Of a stretch of 64,000 nucleotides of DNA, positions 25,285 through 36,412 are shown one piece after another. This DNA is from Ophiodon elongatus. Lineage: Eukaryota; Chordata; Actinopteri; Perciformes; Hexagrammidae. The notes under the pieces were generated by a model. The model did not search any database and had not been told where the DNA came from. It was given only the letters and a program-made list of their open reading frames with translations. Positions within the stretch are counted from its first letter, which is position 1. Each line of letters opens with the position of its first letter. The DNA is taken from positions 1,549,001-1,613,000 of the forward strand of contig JACSYO010001855.1 in the NCBI GenBank assembly GCA_016806645.1, written 5' to 3'. A program made the position numbers and the translations under genes.

Positions 25285-26300
25285 GAAAATGTCTTTCTTG
25301 TACTACTTTTATGTTATTTTGTGGATGATTTTCTGACATACTACACTATGATGTTTTATCACATTTTAATAGCATACTAAACAATGAGTTTCTTATGACA
25401 TTTTTCATGACATACTATACTATGACTTCTTTGACTTTTATGGCATACTGTACTATGATTGTTTCAATGACATTTCATGGCATACTATACCATGACTTTT
25501 TACGGTATTCACAATGTTTTTATGGCATAATATATTATTACTTTTTAAAATGAATTTCTTAATGACATACTATACTATGTTTTTTTTATGACATTTAATT
25601 AATTCATGAATTCTATGCTATAACGTAAGTATGGTCATTTTAATGGTATACTATTCTTTCACTTTTATGACAATTTTTGTAGCATACTGTACAATAACAA
25701 AGTATTCTATGATGATAAATGTTGGAAAAAGTCTTAAAATTGTACGCCAAAGAAAGTTATAGTACAGTATAAACAATGTTATGAAAAAGTATGTCAAAAT
25801 AAAGTCATAGTATATTAAAAAGAATTCCATAAAAATGACATAGTATATACTGTGTCAAAAAATGTCATGAACAAATCATAGTCTGGTATCTGGAAAAATT
25901 TCATAGTTTAGTCTGTTGAAAAAAGTCATAAAAAAAACGTACTAAAGTATTTAAAAATATGTATGTATTTAAAAAAATAAATAATCGTAGTTCAGTGTTT
26001 TAAAAATGTCAAACATGTCATGACAAAAGTCTTAGTACAGCATGTTGAAAATTGTCAAAGCACAAAACTAACAATCAAATGTCTTAAATAGTATGGTGTA
26101 TTATAAAAAACTCACGAATAAGTGATAATATAGTAAGCCATAGAAAGTCATAGTATAGTATGTCTAAAATCTTTATAAAGAGTCTTAGTACAGTGTGTTG
26201 TGAAAAATATAATACTAATTCATAGTTTGTCATAAAAAGTCATAGGTCGCAAAGTGTCATGAAAATATTAATAGTATAGTCATTTTTAAGTGTCATTTAA
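25285..26300. repeat. 1-kb degenerate fold-back of TATACTATGACAT-type repeats (unit A)
   Basis: From about 25285 to 25700 the plus strand carries repeated variants of 'GACATACTATACTATGACTT'. From about 25730 to 26300 it carries the reverse complement, variants of 'GTCATAGTATAGTATGTC'. The tandem array thus reverses orientation at about 25715 and could fold into a long imperfect hairpin. It lies just upstream of ponzr A. Unit B has its copy at about 38605-39560. Confidence 0.75.
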
Positions 26301-26628
26301 GAATACATCAGAATGCAAAAAATAATAATAAAATAAAAAATGTTTAATGTCTGTGTCTAATTTTGTAGCTGAACTTTTTTCACTCCCAATATGTTTTTCA
26401 ACATCAATGTTTTCTGTTTCAGTTCAGGACTAGTTTTAATGACACATTGTATTTTCAATGCTAAAGTTTACTGTCACTGCTCCGTAAAGAAAAAAAAAAA
26501 AAGATAAATTAGATTAAGTCATATGGGTATAGCACAATACTAAGTAACTAAATGAGTTATTATGTATTTTTAAATTTTAGTGACTTGAGATATGGTTTGC
26601 CAATGCAGATAGAAATCAAATTCGTAAG

Positions 26629-27500
26629 ACTAAACCTTATCTTAACTGTTAGGATTAAGATGTACATGTCTTATTAGCAAACTTTTAACTGGACAACTTA
26701 TTTGGCAAATCTGAAGCTGTGAAGGAATGAAAGGACATTTCCTGGATTAGGTGTGACATCTTGCGAGTATCGGACAGCTGAACAATAACAATGCTGTAAA
26801 ACCTGAATACATTTACACAAATGAAGAAAACAGACTTGAGAATGAATGTAATTATCCTAGGAATTATTATACAGGGCTTAACATGCCAAACTAAATAATG
26901 TATTGCTCCAAATTTGCAGATGTGGTTTGCCAATGCAGATAGAAATCAGATTCCCTGGAAAATGTTTTACAGAAAATTACCGTGTCCCTAAAACGAAAAA
27001 CAAACACTGATATTTGATTCCTTTGATTGTGTTTTTATAGCCTATTTCAATATACTCAAGATGCGGCAAATCACGTAATTACTATTATATTATCATAAAA
27101 CTATATTCAATAGGTATAAAATCCAACAGTATATCAACGTATGATGTCACACAATACGCTCTTAAAACAATCCAACTGGTGACATGTAGAAAGACCCAGG
27201 ATGCCTCTGTTTTTGTGGCAAGCTTAATATATATTGTCAAAAACTGCTGCATGGGACTGTTACAAAGAAAGTGAAAGTTACTTTTACGGAACGTAAGCCT
27301 AAACTTTATCTTAACTGTTAGGATTAAGATGTACATGTCTTATTAGCAAACTTTTAACTGGACAACTTATTTGGCAAATCTGTAGCTGTGAAGGAATGAA
27401 AGGACATTTCCTGGATTAGGTGTGACATCTTGCGAGTATCAGACAGCTGAACAATAACAATGCTGTAAAACCTGAATACATTTACACAAATGAAGAAAAC
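26629..27500. repeat. local duplication of a roughly 200-bp leader-like module
   Basis: The block from 'CTTATCTTAACTGTTAGGAT' to 'TTACACAAATGAAGAAAA' occurs at 26636-26840 and again at about 27305-27500. Unit B has it once (about 40320-40515). Its core (CTGAAGCTGTGAAGGAATGA, then TTAGGTGTGACATCTTGCGA) is a diverged relative of the probable ponzr leader exon at 27816-27900. The unit-B loss is bounded by ACTTGAG direct repeats. Confidence 0.75.
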
Positions 27501-27815
27501 GAAACTACATGCTGAGAATAGTATGCCCATCATATTTTATTAACTATAGCCAATAAGAATGTTTTTTCATCATTCACTTAATCACCATTATATTCCCATA
27601 CAAGTATATTCTATAATCTAACAGTATATCCCACTATGAAGTCACACATGTATACTCAAGTATAACATTTAGAATTACCTAGGATGCCGTGGTTTTGAAA
27701 AATCAATAATTTTGTTATGCAGATACCACACTTCTCTTTATCTAGTAAATTAACTTTTACAGTATGTCATTAAGCTTTCATTTAACCATTAGCATATAAA
27801 TGTAACATGTTTTAC

Positions 27816-27900
27816 CTGATGGAGCTGGACACCTTCTTGTCAGTCTGAAGCTGTGAATGACTGAAAGAATATCTCATGAATTAGGAGTGGCATCTTTTTT
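27816..27900 (-). other. possible non-coding leader exon of ponzr A
   Basis: Read on the minus strand, the segment ends CAGCTCCATCAG|GTAAAAC, a usable splice donor, about 2.7 kb upstream of the ponzr A ATG. A relative with a donor at the same place lies upstream of each of the three ponzr genes (27816, 40732, 48843). The conserved part contains a 'GAATTAGGAGTGGCATCTT' block on the plus strand. This is inference from repeated context; the upstream limit is a guess. Confidence 0.35.
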
Positions 27901-27959
27901 GTTTTGGTACACGGACAAAGTTGCAAAACTTGAATCTATTGATGAGAGTAAAAGGAAAA

Positions 27960-28494
27960 CAAAACCACATGCAAAACCACATGCGCAGAACAGTATGCCC
28001 ACTCTATTTTGATTACATCTCTTTTAAAGATATGAAGGAAGAACCACCCTCTGTCACTCTTCTGTGACGACGCTGGCAGTCGTTGTGGCCTAAACCAGCA
28101 GCAATGTTACCGCCATATGAACGCAGTGAGAGGCGGCTGCCATGAACTAACCAGTGGGGCCCACTCACATAAACTAAAATCACGTGCCATAGACCCAACT
28201 TTTCTAACTAACTAAATCTGGATAACAACACACACAGAGGGAGAGCGACTTCATTTCCTGTTCAGGTAAACATTACTCCACTATATCTTTACATATAGTA
28301 ATTGTTTGCTGCCAAATTAATGCTTTGAATATAGAGAAGTTTTAAAGCTGATGAAGCTCTTTGGTTGTCCCAACAGATAGTAGCAATAAAGACACTGAAT
28401 CCTTATTTTTTTATGTGATTATTGCTGCAGATGAAATTTACTAATTCCAATTAAAATCCACACATAGTGACACAAATCTTCTTGGTTTTTAAAA
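27960..28494. other. right end of unit A
   Basis: No gene is seen. Two copies of a 12-bp AAAACCACATGC unit lie at 27959-27986, against about six in unit B. The sequence continues to the duplication junction near 28495. At 28401-28402 unit A lacks the 659-bp segment present in unit B at 41364-42022. Confidence 0.6.
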
Positions 28495-28996
28495 TTTTTA
28501 GTGGGAAATTCCCTCTTTGTGTTTCCCTGTTGAGCTGGAGTGGAGGGATAGTATTAAAATGAGAGAATTTCCTCCTAAAAAGGTTGTAACTTTGGGAGAT
28601 ATCCATTTGATTTGCCAAACTTAGACAGTTGAAGTCTCCTATTACATTTGGATAAACTTCTGAATACATTTTTTTAACGAAGGGAGAACTGCAGATGTTG
28701 GCATCTTTTAATGGCCGGTATGAACTGAAGGAATGGTTACAGCCAGCAACACCTGTTTCAATGTTCACATGGTCACCTATTGTTTTAAGAAGAATTGTGA
28801 ATATATCCTTGAAGGCAAAATCTTCACAGTCAGGAAAATAAATGTATACGTTATCCTGCATTATTCCTCCGTGTGTACACACGTCTAATAACGATGGTCA
28901 TCCCGAACCAAGAAGAAAAAAAGGTAAGCTTACGAAAAGTGTTTTTACTGACCACTATGTCTGCTGTTTTGATAATGAAAATAGAATTTGTCTCAC

Positions 28997-29168
28997 CGTC
29001 CATGTCTGACTCACTGAAGAATCTCCTCCAACGGGATCCTCCGCAGGTGTAAACGACAGCCCTCAGGAACTCTCGCCCGCACAGCTTCACCGCCTTCACC
29101 TCTGCCCTCACCTGGACCACACACACCACTGCACACAACAGCAGAGGCAAAACCACCAGAGCACGCAT
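28997..29168 (-). pseudogene. orphan insl5 exon 1 (signal peptide and B chain, no A-chain exon)
   Basis: This exon encodes the same 57 residues as insl5 exon 1 (10009-9838), including the signal peptide and CGREFLRAVVYTCGGSRW, and keeps the splice donor after GAC G. The duplication breakpoint lies between the two insl5 exons, so no A-chain exon exists downstream; the next sequence on the minus strand is the ponzr A upstream region. A mature two-chain hormone cannot be made from this copy alone. If the intron is retained the frame stays open for 105 codons. The exon body and TATA region are unmutated, so it may still be transcribed. Splicing to a downstream ponzr exon is possible by phase but speculative. 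Confidence 0.88.
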
Positions 29169-29311
29169 GCTGGATGCCTGACGGAGGGTTGTCTCTCTCT
29201 GTTGATCCGGTTTGTTCCTGAAACTTCTGTCCTGTTTCCAGTTGGTTATCTGTTATGTTGCAGATTGTCTCTGAGTCTTCTTTCTTGGTCCGATGCTTGC
29301 ATCTCCTTGTG

Positions 29312-29318
29312 TTATATA
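29312..29318 (-). promoter_or_regulatory. probable TATA box of the orphan insl5 exon
   Basis: TATATAA on the minus strand lies at the same distance from the ATG as in the intact gene, so the core promoter was duplicated with the exon. Confidence 0.45.
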
Positions 29319-29397
29319 CCATCCACCTTTCAGCTCATCAATGCTCAGTATCTCTCCACTTCCTCCCTCCAACTGGCCCTTTAGCCCATCCCAATCT

Positions 29398-29403
29398 CAC
29401 ACA

Positions 29404-29456
<53 letters not shown>

Positions 29457-29462
29457 ACAGAC
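29398..29462. repeat. CA microsatellite (unit B)
   Basis: (CA)n, about 65 bp; the allele of the array at 10239-10325 without the CAGTTACACAG interruptions. Confidence 0.95.
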
Positions 29463-32390
29463 AGTCGTCACTCTGTCATGACAGTCAAGACATTTTATGT
29501 TTCCGGTCGTTTTCACATCACCATTTTTAGCCGTCTGAGAGAGAGTGACAACCATCAGCTTTTTACAACCTTCATTTGACAATCACATAAGATGAGTGCA
29601 TCCTCCTCTGTAATTAAGGCTGCGATTGCACTGGCCTCCACTATACCACATGGCTAATTAAGTGGTGCAAAGTGATTCCCAAACAGATGTGTCATGTGTT
29701 TACAGCACTTTGATGGCACGGTTGTCTTTGTCTTTACAGCAGTTTGGGCCATTTGAGAGGTAAAAAGTCAATGTTGACAGTCCCATCACGCAGGTCATTA
29801 CGGTGCTGCTTATGATGCGATGTGATACTCAGCATGACATTTCAGTTTGATCATTAACGGAGGTCCCATCCCAGAATATCAATGAAATGATATTGTGTTT
29901 AGCTGGACTGTATGGTTGTCCCTATGGTAGCAGAAAACAACGATATAAAAATAGAATGGAGAACTTCTAAGATATTAAAAGTCTTTTGGTTGCTTATTTT
30001 CCTCTTTCATAATAATAAAAAAAGGATACTTGATTGACAATTTTTTGCAGATTGATGGAGCTTAACCAAATCTCACTAAGAACTAACAAGACTTCCCTGA
30101 TAAAGTAAAGTACTAAAAGATATTTCCTATTTCTCGTTTACTGTTTCCAGGTTAAGGACTTATAATTAACCAATTGGCCCTCTTTATCTCCTTCGACAAT
30201 GGGTTACTGAAAGGTGAAATTAGTAACAATTGAATGACTCTTTGCACAAATAATATTCCAGACCTAAATAACTTCCAGACCTAAACAACCTGCCGACTTT
30301 TCAAATACGTCTGTTTATTCGGGGACTTGGTGTTGCCCTTGTCAGCTGCTCGTTTCAGGTTGACATTATCAGACAGATTGAGGAAACCTGAGGCAACAAT
30401 TTAGCTCTGAGTCAGTGTGTGTGAACATTATGTTACAATATTCCATGTACAGTAACTTTAACTGTGCAAATTCATGACTTCTGACATTCCTTAAGTCTTA
30501 AAAATGCTGTGGATGAAATCAGAACAGCGGAGCTTCATCTCCATCACGGTACCTGAGCAAGTTCCCTCCGCTGATTAAGGCTGTGTGATTTGTTTGAAAG
30601 CTCTGCAAAAAGCCAGTGAGTAGACCTTAAGTTGTAAATGTTCTGCAGACTAAACATGTTCACGATCTCGTTCTTTTCAGGTGAGGTTATCAGGCAGTAT
30701 CAGCAGACACTGCTTTATTAATTTAGGCTGACTATGCTGGCTAACATGTTTTCTACCTTTAGGATGCTCCTCTTGCTCCTAGTTGTTGTTTTTTGCGTTA
30801 TCTCTGCAAACCATGAAGAGAGTGCACTGCAGTGTGTGTTAATATAAAAATTACTTAAATAGAAATACAACAGTGTTTCTGTTTCATCCTCCTCCTCGTG
30901 TTTCTGGAGCTGATGAGCATTGAGGGCTAAAGTCAGAGCTACAATTTATTTCGTCATGGTGAACTCAATTTTGTCCCACTGTCCTGATTATTGACTCAAA
31001 ACAGAGGCGTAGAGGATTATCTTAAATGTCCATAAATGACCCTAAGAGATGTAAAATGATGAGGGTGAGTGTCATAATGTCATCTGCTATTCAGACGGAC
31101 AAACGGAAAACAAGTGCTACAGTTCATCCGTTAAACACTGTAATGTGATTTTGTTCACTGATACGCTGAGCAGAACCATTGGTATTTAATTTGAAAGAAA
31201 CGCCTTTATTAACTTGACAGACATTTGGTTCTAGTAAACTGAGCAGCAGCTGCAATGAGGCAGAAAAAACTCTCCCCCGCATTATGGTGGGAAGTTGTTA
31301 GTTGTTATCAAATTACAGAGCTGATGTTCAGTATTCGGCCATAACGTCATGACGGAATTTGAGAATTTGTATGAAACTGAAAGGTGAAGATTTAAAGGTG
31401 ATTGTAAGAGAGGATCATTTTTAGATCAATGAATGAAACCGAAGACTATGTTTCAACGTACACAAGTTTATTGACAATAAAGTTGAATTGAAGTCTAATT
31501 GAAGTCAAATGTACGAGGACGGGGAATGGGGATTCACAGCTGACATAATCCGAAAAAGAAAAAACAACTTTCGATCGTCATATACATTTGAACTCTGCAT
31601 TTGACCCATCCTAAGCGTTTTGGAGCCGTGGGCTGCTGCAGAGCACCCGGGGAGCAACTTGTGGTTCAGCTACTCGCTCAAGGACAGCAGGAGTCCTATT
31701 TTACATATGTGTGTGTATGTGAGTTTTTAAATGTGCATTGTTTGCTTGATGTTGAGCTCTGTTAAAGGAGATTTCCTGTTGCTTTGTGACAGACAACAAA
31801 AAATGACTTATCTTATCTACATTTTTTGCATAATACTATTCAAAAAATGCTCGAACATAAGTCAAAGACAGTAAAGGGCAATGATCTTTGTCGTAAAGAT
31901 GTAAATACACCATTTTTATTATGAACTATGGTATATAATCTAAAAAGGGAACTGGTTTATTATAAGAAGTGTTTATTCAGCATTTATATTTTTTTATTCT
32001 CTCAAGACAATGTAGCATCATTACCGATTCCCCCATAATAAATTATTTCCCAGATTAATGTAAATAAAGTAATACTCTTTTTTTTGTTTGAAAACTGACT
32101 TAATTGTGTCCCTTTCACTTTAGAAACCAAACGTACAACCTTGCAAGTGTATGTTACAGTATATTCAAAATGCCAGATACCCTGTGGTGTTATATATACA
32201 CACACACTGCATTACCCTGAAAAGTTTTTCAATAATACAAATAGGCAAACGTGAGGTTTGCAGATAAGATCTGTTCTAATGGGATTATTCATATCTCCAG
32301 GAGACATTCAGTCTCTGAAACCAAATCTTACAACAAGAGCCTCAAGATAAATGGACGAAACAAGCACAAACCTAATTGGCTCAGGAATAC
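29463..32390. other. unit-B copy of the insl5-pars2 intergenic DNA, left part
   Basis: No gene is seen. It follows unit A 10326-12900 except for 30376-30713, about 338 bp present only here. In unit A the flanking CAGACA sequences are directly joined (about 11231), so a deletion in A between short direct repeats is the simplest reading. Confidence 0.65.
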
Positions 32391-32547
32391 GTCTGTGTCT
32401 GTGTGTGTGTCTGTGTCTGTGTGTCTGTGTCTGTGTGTGTGTGTCTGTGTGTCTGTGTGTGTGTGTCTGTGTGTCTGTGTCTGTGTGTGTGTGTGTGTCT
32501 GTGTGTGTGTGTCTGTCTGTCTGTGTCTGTCTGTGTCTGTCTGTGTC

Positions 32548-32580
<33 letters not shown>

Positions 32581-32737
32581 CTGTGTCTGTGTCTGTGTGT
32601 GTCTGTGTGTGTGTGTGTGTGTCTGTGTCTGTGTGTGTGTGTCTGTGTGTGTGTGTGTGTGTCTGTCTGTGTATCTGTCTGTCTGTGTGTGTGTGTGTGT
32701 GTGTGTCTGTCTGTGTATCTGTCTGTCTGTGTGTGTC

Positions 32738-32775
<38 letters not shown>

Positions 32776-32776
32776 T
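32391..32776. repeat. expanded GT/CTGT compound microsatellite (unit B)
   Basis: About 385 bp of GT dinucleotides interspersed with CTGT and a few ATCTGT units. The unit-A allele is about 80 bp. The long open frames across it on both strands are produced by the repeat and are not genes. Confidence 0.97.
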
Positions 32777-35034
32777 TCCCCCACAGTGTCCACCTGAGAG
32801 AGAAGAGCCAGAGGGACACTCTGTTTGCAGTGTGAGCTGACGATCATGTGTCCATGTGTCATTGACTCACTGAGGGAATAATGGCTTCAAATTGCTGACA
32901 TAAAATGCTGTAAAGCCAGCAAAAGTGCACTAACACTGACTGCAGCACAGTATAATGTCAACAAAAGGCAAAGATTACATGTAACACAGTGTGTTCAATA
33001 AAAACTCATCAATTGTATCAAATACTGTCCACCCACTGTCTTTGATTCTCACAAAATAAACTTTTTTTTATTTATAAGGCACTTTTCTTCTTTCTATAAA
33101 GCAAACAATAAAATCAGTAAGTAAAAAAATATGAATGTACTCCTCTCTTTGTCTCCAATTGTATATATACTCCTGTATGTTTTTTTTTAATGTTTTTTTA
33201 ATGTTTTGTACTGTTCCATTTAATGTTCACTTCTATCTGAAGAAATGCTATTATTTGTATGCCCAACATTATACCCCTTCCTTAGTTTTACGTTATTTCA
33301 CTCTCCAACACAGTTGTCTTTAACTGATTGGGATCATTAGTCTATTACTGTGCCCTTCCAAGATAATGTTTGTCTCTGTGGCAAATAAAAGAGATGACGT
33401 CTCGAACATCATTTTTTATCTTAACACAGCAAAACTATTTGAATTGTAGTTGAAGTCTTGGGAGCTCAATTTTAACTTAATAACATTGGCCTAGCTCCAT
33501 CTGCTGAACATAGAAGTAACTGCTGTACTAGGATTGAGATTTATGATTTCTGTCTGTTTTCTTGATATTTCTGTCTCTTTTATCAATTGACAGAGACAAT
33601 ATACAACTTAACTTATAGCAACTTAACTTACACCCAAAAGCAAACGGTCCCGAAGCCCACTGCCAAGGTGTCCAGCCAGAGGAGTAATCTCAGTGAAGGG
33701 ACATTTTGGATTATTAAGCAAGCCCTAATTTAATGTGGAGCTAATAAACACTCAGAGTTCACTGTATTATACACATGTACAATAATGCCATCCAATACAA
33801 CACCTTTGTCATGAAATGTACTTTTATGATGCCTATAATCATATTGAATATTGTTTATTAAATTATATTTTGGGGCATTGAGGTCATAATGCTGGTGCTG
33901 TACTGGACAGCATTATACTCAGAGGTATTTATTCTCTTGGGTGGATGGGAAGGACAACACATTACAAATACCTGATGTAGTCCATTACAACGCCACCTTT
34001 GACTGAGGAACACCACACCTTTCCTCGCCTCTGCCTCTACCTGTCGTTACCCCTCCACACCTGCAGGTGGCGATGTCCCATCAAAGGGACGATGCTCCGG
34101 ATATGTAACTGATGAAAGCTGCATGTTGCAGGGACCTCAAATGTTTTGCTGTCTGTCAACTTCATAGAAATGTCCCTATTTGCTCATCTACTCAGATAAT
34201 CTCCTCGGATTTAAGAGTTATTATATGAAATAAATTTATTCTGAAGAAAGCAACATTTATTGCTGGCAAAAGTCAGTTTTAACAGCATTATTTACAATTG
34301 AATCCCGATTTGTGCATAAAGTACGAATCTGTAGCTGTCAAACAAAGTAAAAAGTAGAGCATGGACTGTTAAATAAAGTGAGGGTAAGGTAGCATATCAT
34401 TAATGTAAATAAAAGTACTTTTATCTTGAAATGTACTTTCCACCCCTTTCTCATCATGCCCCAATATGAAAATACTACTTTACACGAAAAAGTCTTGCTT
34501 TCAAATCGACATGTCGAAAACTTACAACCAAGTTAAATTATCTCAAAATGCAGATTTGCATAAAAAATGTTATTGTTGTTAAAGCAGGAATTAATTGTTG
34601 CTGGTCAAAGTTAATTTGAACCAACTTTACTTCCAATTGTATTGGGTGGTTTAATCTATAATTATTATTATAATAGGCTTTTTCATTATGTTATTTTGTG
34701 TTTTGCAGCAACAATACTACCTGAAAGTAACGAGTAAATGTATCTGTTACGTTAATTGGGTGACGTATAAATTATTTTCCTATAAATTCCACCGCAAAGA
34801 CCAATGACCTTTAATTTGCACTTAGGTCTTCTACCACACTTGAGTAAATGTATGTCGTACTTTACCATCTCTGGCGGTTTGTAATAGATTGTTCATCATT
34901 TGTTGGTCGGGCGGACCTAATGTATCGGCTGGTGCTGTGTTTCCACACGGATCTTTATTCAGGTGGCACCGCCCAAACACATGTGTAAACAAGAAGTTGG
35001 GTGACTTCTGGTGACACCAATATTGTCTGTTACA
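32777..35034. other. unit-B region carrying the two large deletion junctions
   Basis: Sequence up to about 34208 matches 12983-14413. It then joins at CTCCTCGGA|TTTAAGAG to sequence matching 18169-18965. At 35006-35015 it joins through CTGGTGA to sequence matching 21521 onward. pars2, its first exon, and the ttc4 promoter through exon 8 are therefore absent. No gene remains here. Confidence 0.88.
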
Positions 35035-35524
35035 TAGGGCTGGGCGATAACTCAACATGATCATTTATCGTCTGTCAATGGAATCTTATTGTGATGAAAT
35101 CATACATCGAGATATATAATGTATATAGATGATACACAATTACCTTGTCTAAATTGATAACAAGCACATACTAACGTACATTTTTGTCTGATCAAACTCA
35201 CTGAAATCAAAGTATTTCTTATGTGATTACTCTGTATTTGTGTGCATGCATGTAAACATAGTCAGTGTATAGCTTTTTTATTTGTTTTCTATAATGTCAC
35301 TTAAAACTATTAATTAATTTAAGAACTTAAGTGCAAAATGAACATATTATTTGTCAAGTATGTAATTCACACAGGAGTATACAAAAATTGGCTATACCAT
35401 GTAGTCATTTCATAAATGAATATTGAAATACCAGAAAACAAGCTATTTTGTGATAAGTATCGTTATTGAGATATGAAATTACCTATATCAGGATAGAATA
35501 TTTTGTCCATATTACCCAGCTCAA
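35035..35524. mobile_element. hAT-like non-autonomous transposon, unit-B copy
   Basis: Copy of the 490-bp element at 21546-22035 with the same flanking CTGTTACA on both sides (35027-35034, 35525-35532). It was duplicated with the segment, not inserted separately. A deletion junction lies about 20 bp to its left. Confidence 0.8.
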
Positions 35525-35716
35525 CTGTTACAGTGATTTATTTTTATTTTTATAACACGTATTTAAGAATAACTGTCTTCTGATACGTAATCCAGAGTAC
35601 AACTGTCAAACAAGAGTTATATTTCATAACCAAGAACAGGGTGGTTATATCAACAGATGAAATGACAATAATCAATTGTTAATCCAGATTACATTTGATC
35701 CCTCCGCACTTTCTAG

Positions 35717-36412
35717 CTGTACTTTGAAGATGAGGAGAAGGACACATTCTACCAAGTGAACCCAGAGACGTCACTTCTAAAAGTGTTGCAGCATAAAAGG
35801 TACACCCATTGAGACAAAGTCTGTTTTTCAAGTGTGATTTGATTTTGATTTATACCACCAAGAAGTTTCCATTTTGATTACCTGGCAGGTGTTTATTACT
35901 TTCTTGTCATTTATATTTTCAACCTGGACCTCCATTTTGTCTTGATAGGCCTAAAATAGTTCTCATTTTTTATATTGTGTGTAAATAAATAGCAGCCTAA
36001 GAGTTCAGTTTCGCGTAGGCTAATGTTAGTGGTTATATGCTCACACAACTTCGCATTACCTAATCATTGTAATTATTATAATTATTACTGAGGCTAAATT
36101 AGTCCTCTGTGTTTAATCACATTTATGTGCAACCAATTTCCAAAAATAGCCCAAAAAAAAATAAGAACTATACAAATTGCTGTCAACTCCTTGGTGTTTC
36201 CTCCTTAAGCATTTAAGTTATTATACATGACTCCTCTGAGCTGTATGTTCCGTCTGGGAATTTTTATTCACACCCATTTCCTGACTCACTGTCTTCTCTG
36301 TTCTCTTTATAGGTTTTTTGTCAAGTCAGGCTCTCCCAGCTTCATCGTTCTGGTTCGGAGCTCGTCATTCTGGAAGCAGTTTTTAACAGGAAAGAAAATA
36401 CGAGGATTGTAA
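35717..36412 (+). pseudogene. ttc4 fragment: last two exons only
   Basis: The exons 35717-35799 and 36313-36412 correspond to ttc4 exons 9 and 10 and keep their splice sites, reading phase and stop codon. Exons 1-8 and the promoter are deleted, so no TPR domain can be made. They are hardly diverged from the intact gene, which could make short-read mapping to ttc4 ambiguous. Confidence 0.92.

Larger units (their letters stand above)
9336..28494. repeat. tandem segmental duplication, unit A (complete)
   Basis: Unit A runs from the insl5 intron through insl5 exon 1, pars2, ttc4 and ponzr A. Its sequence is repeated in direct orientation immediately after it as unit B. The offset is 19,159 bp near insl5 (10009 versus 29168). 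The left edge is TTTTTAGTGGGAAATTCC at 9336. The junction at 28488-28505 joins the right-end sequence TTTTTAAAAT to TTTTAGTGGG, with T-rich microhomology. Unit A lacks a segment of about 338 bp that unit B has at 30376-30713. Confidence 0.9.

Noticed and set aside
32251..32862. Several long open frames (148-194 codons) rich in Cys/Val or Thr/His on both strands.
   Set aside because: They are translations of a GT/CA microsatellite, which has no stop codons in most frames; no gene evidence.
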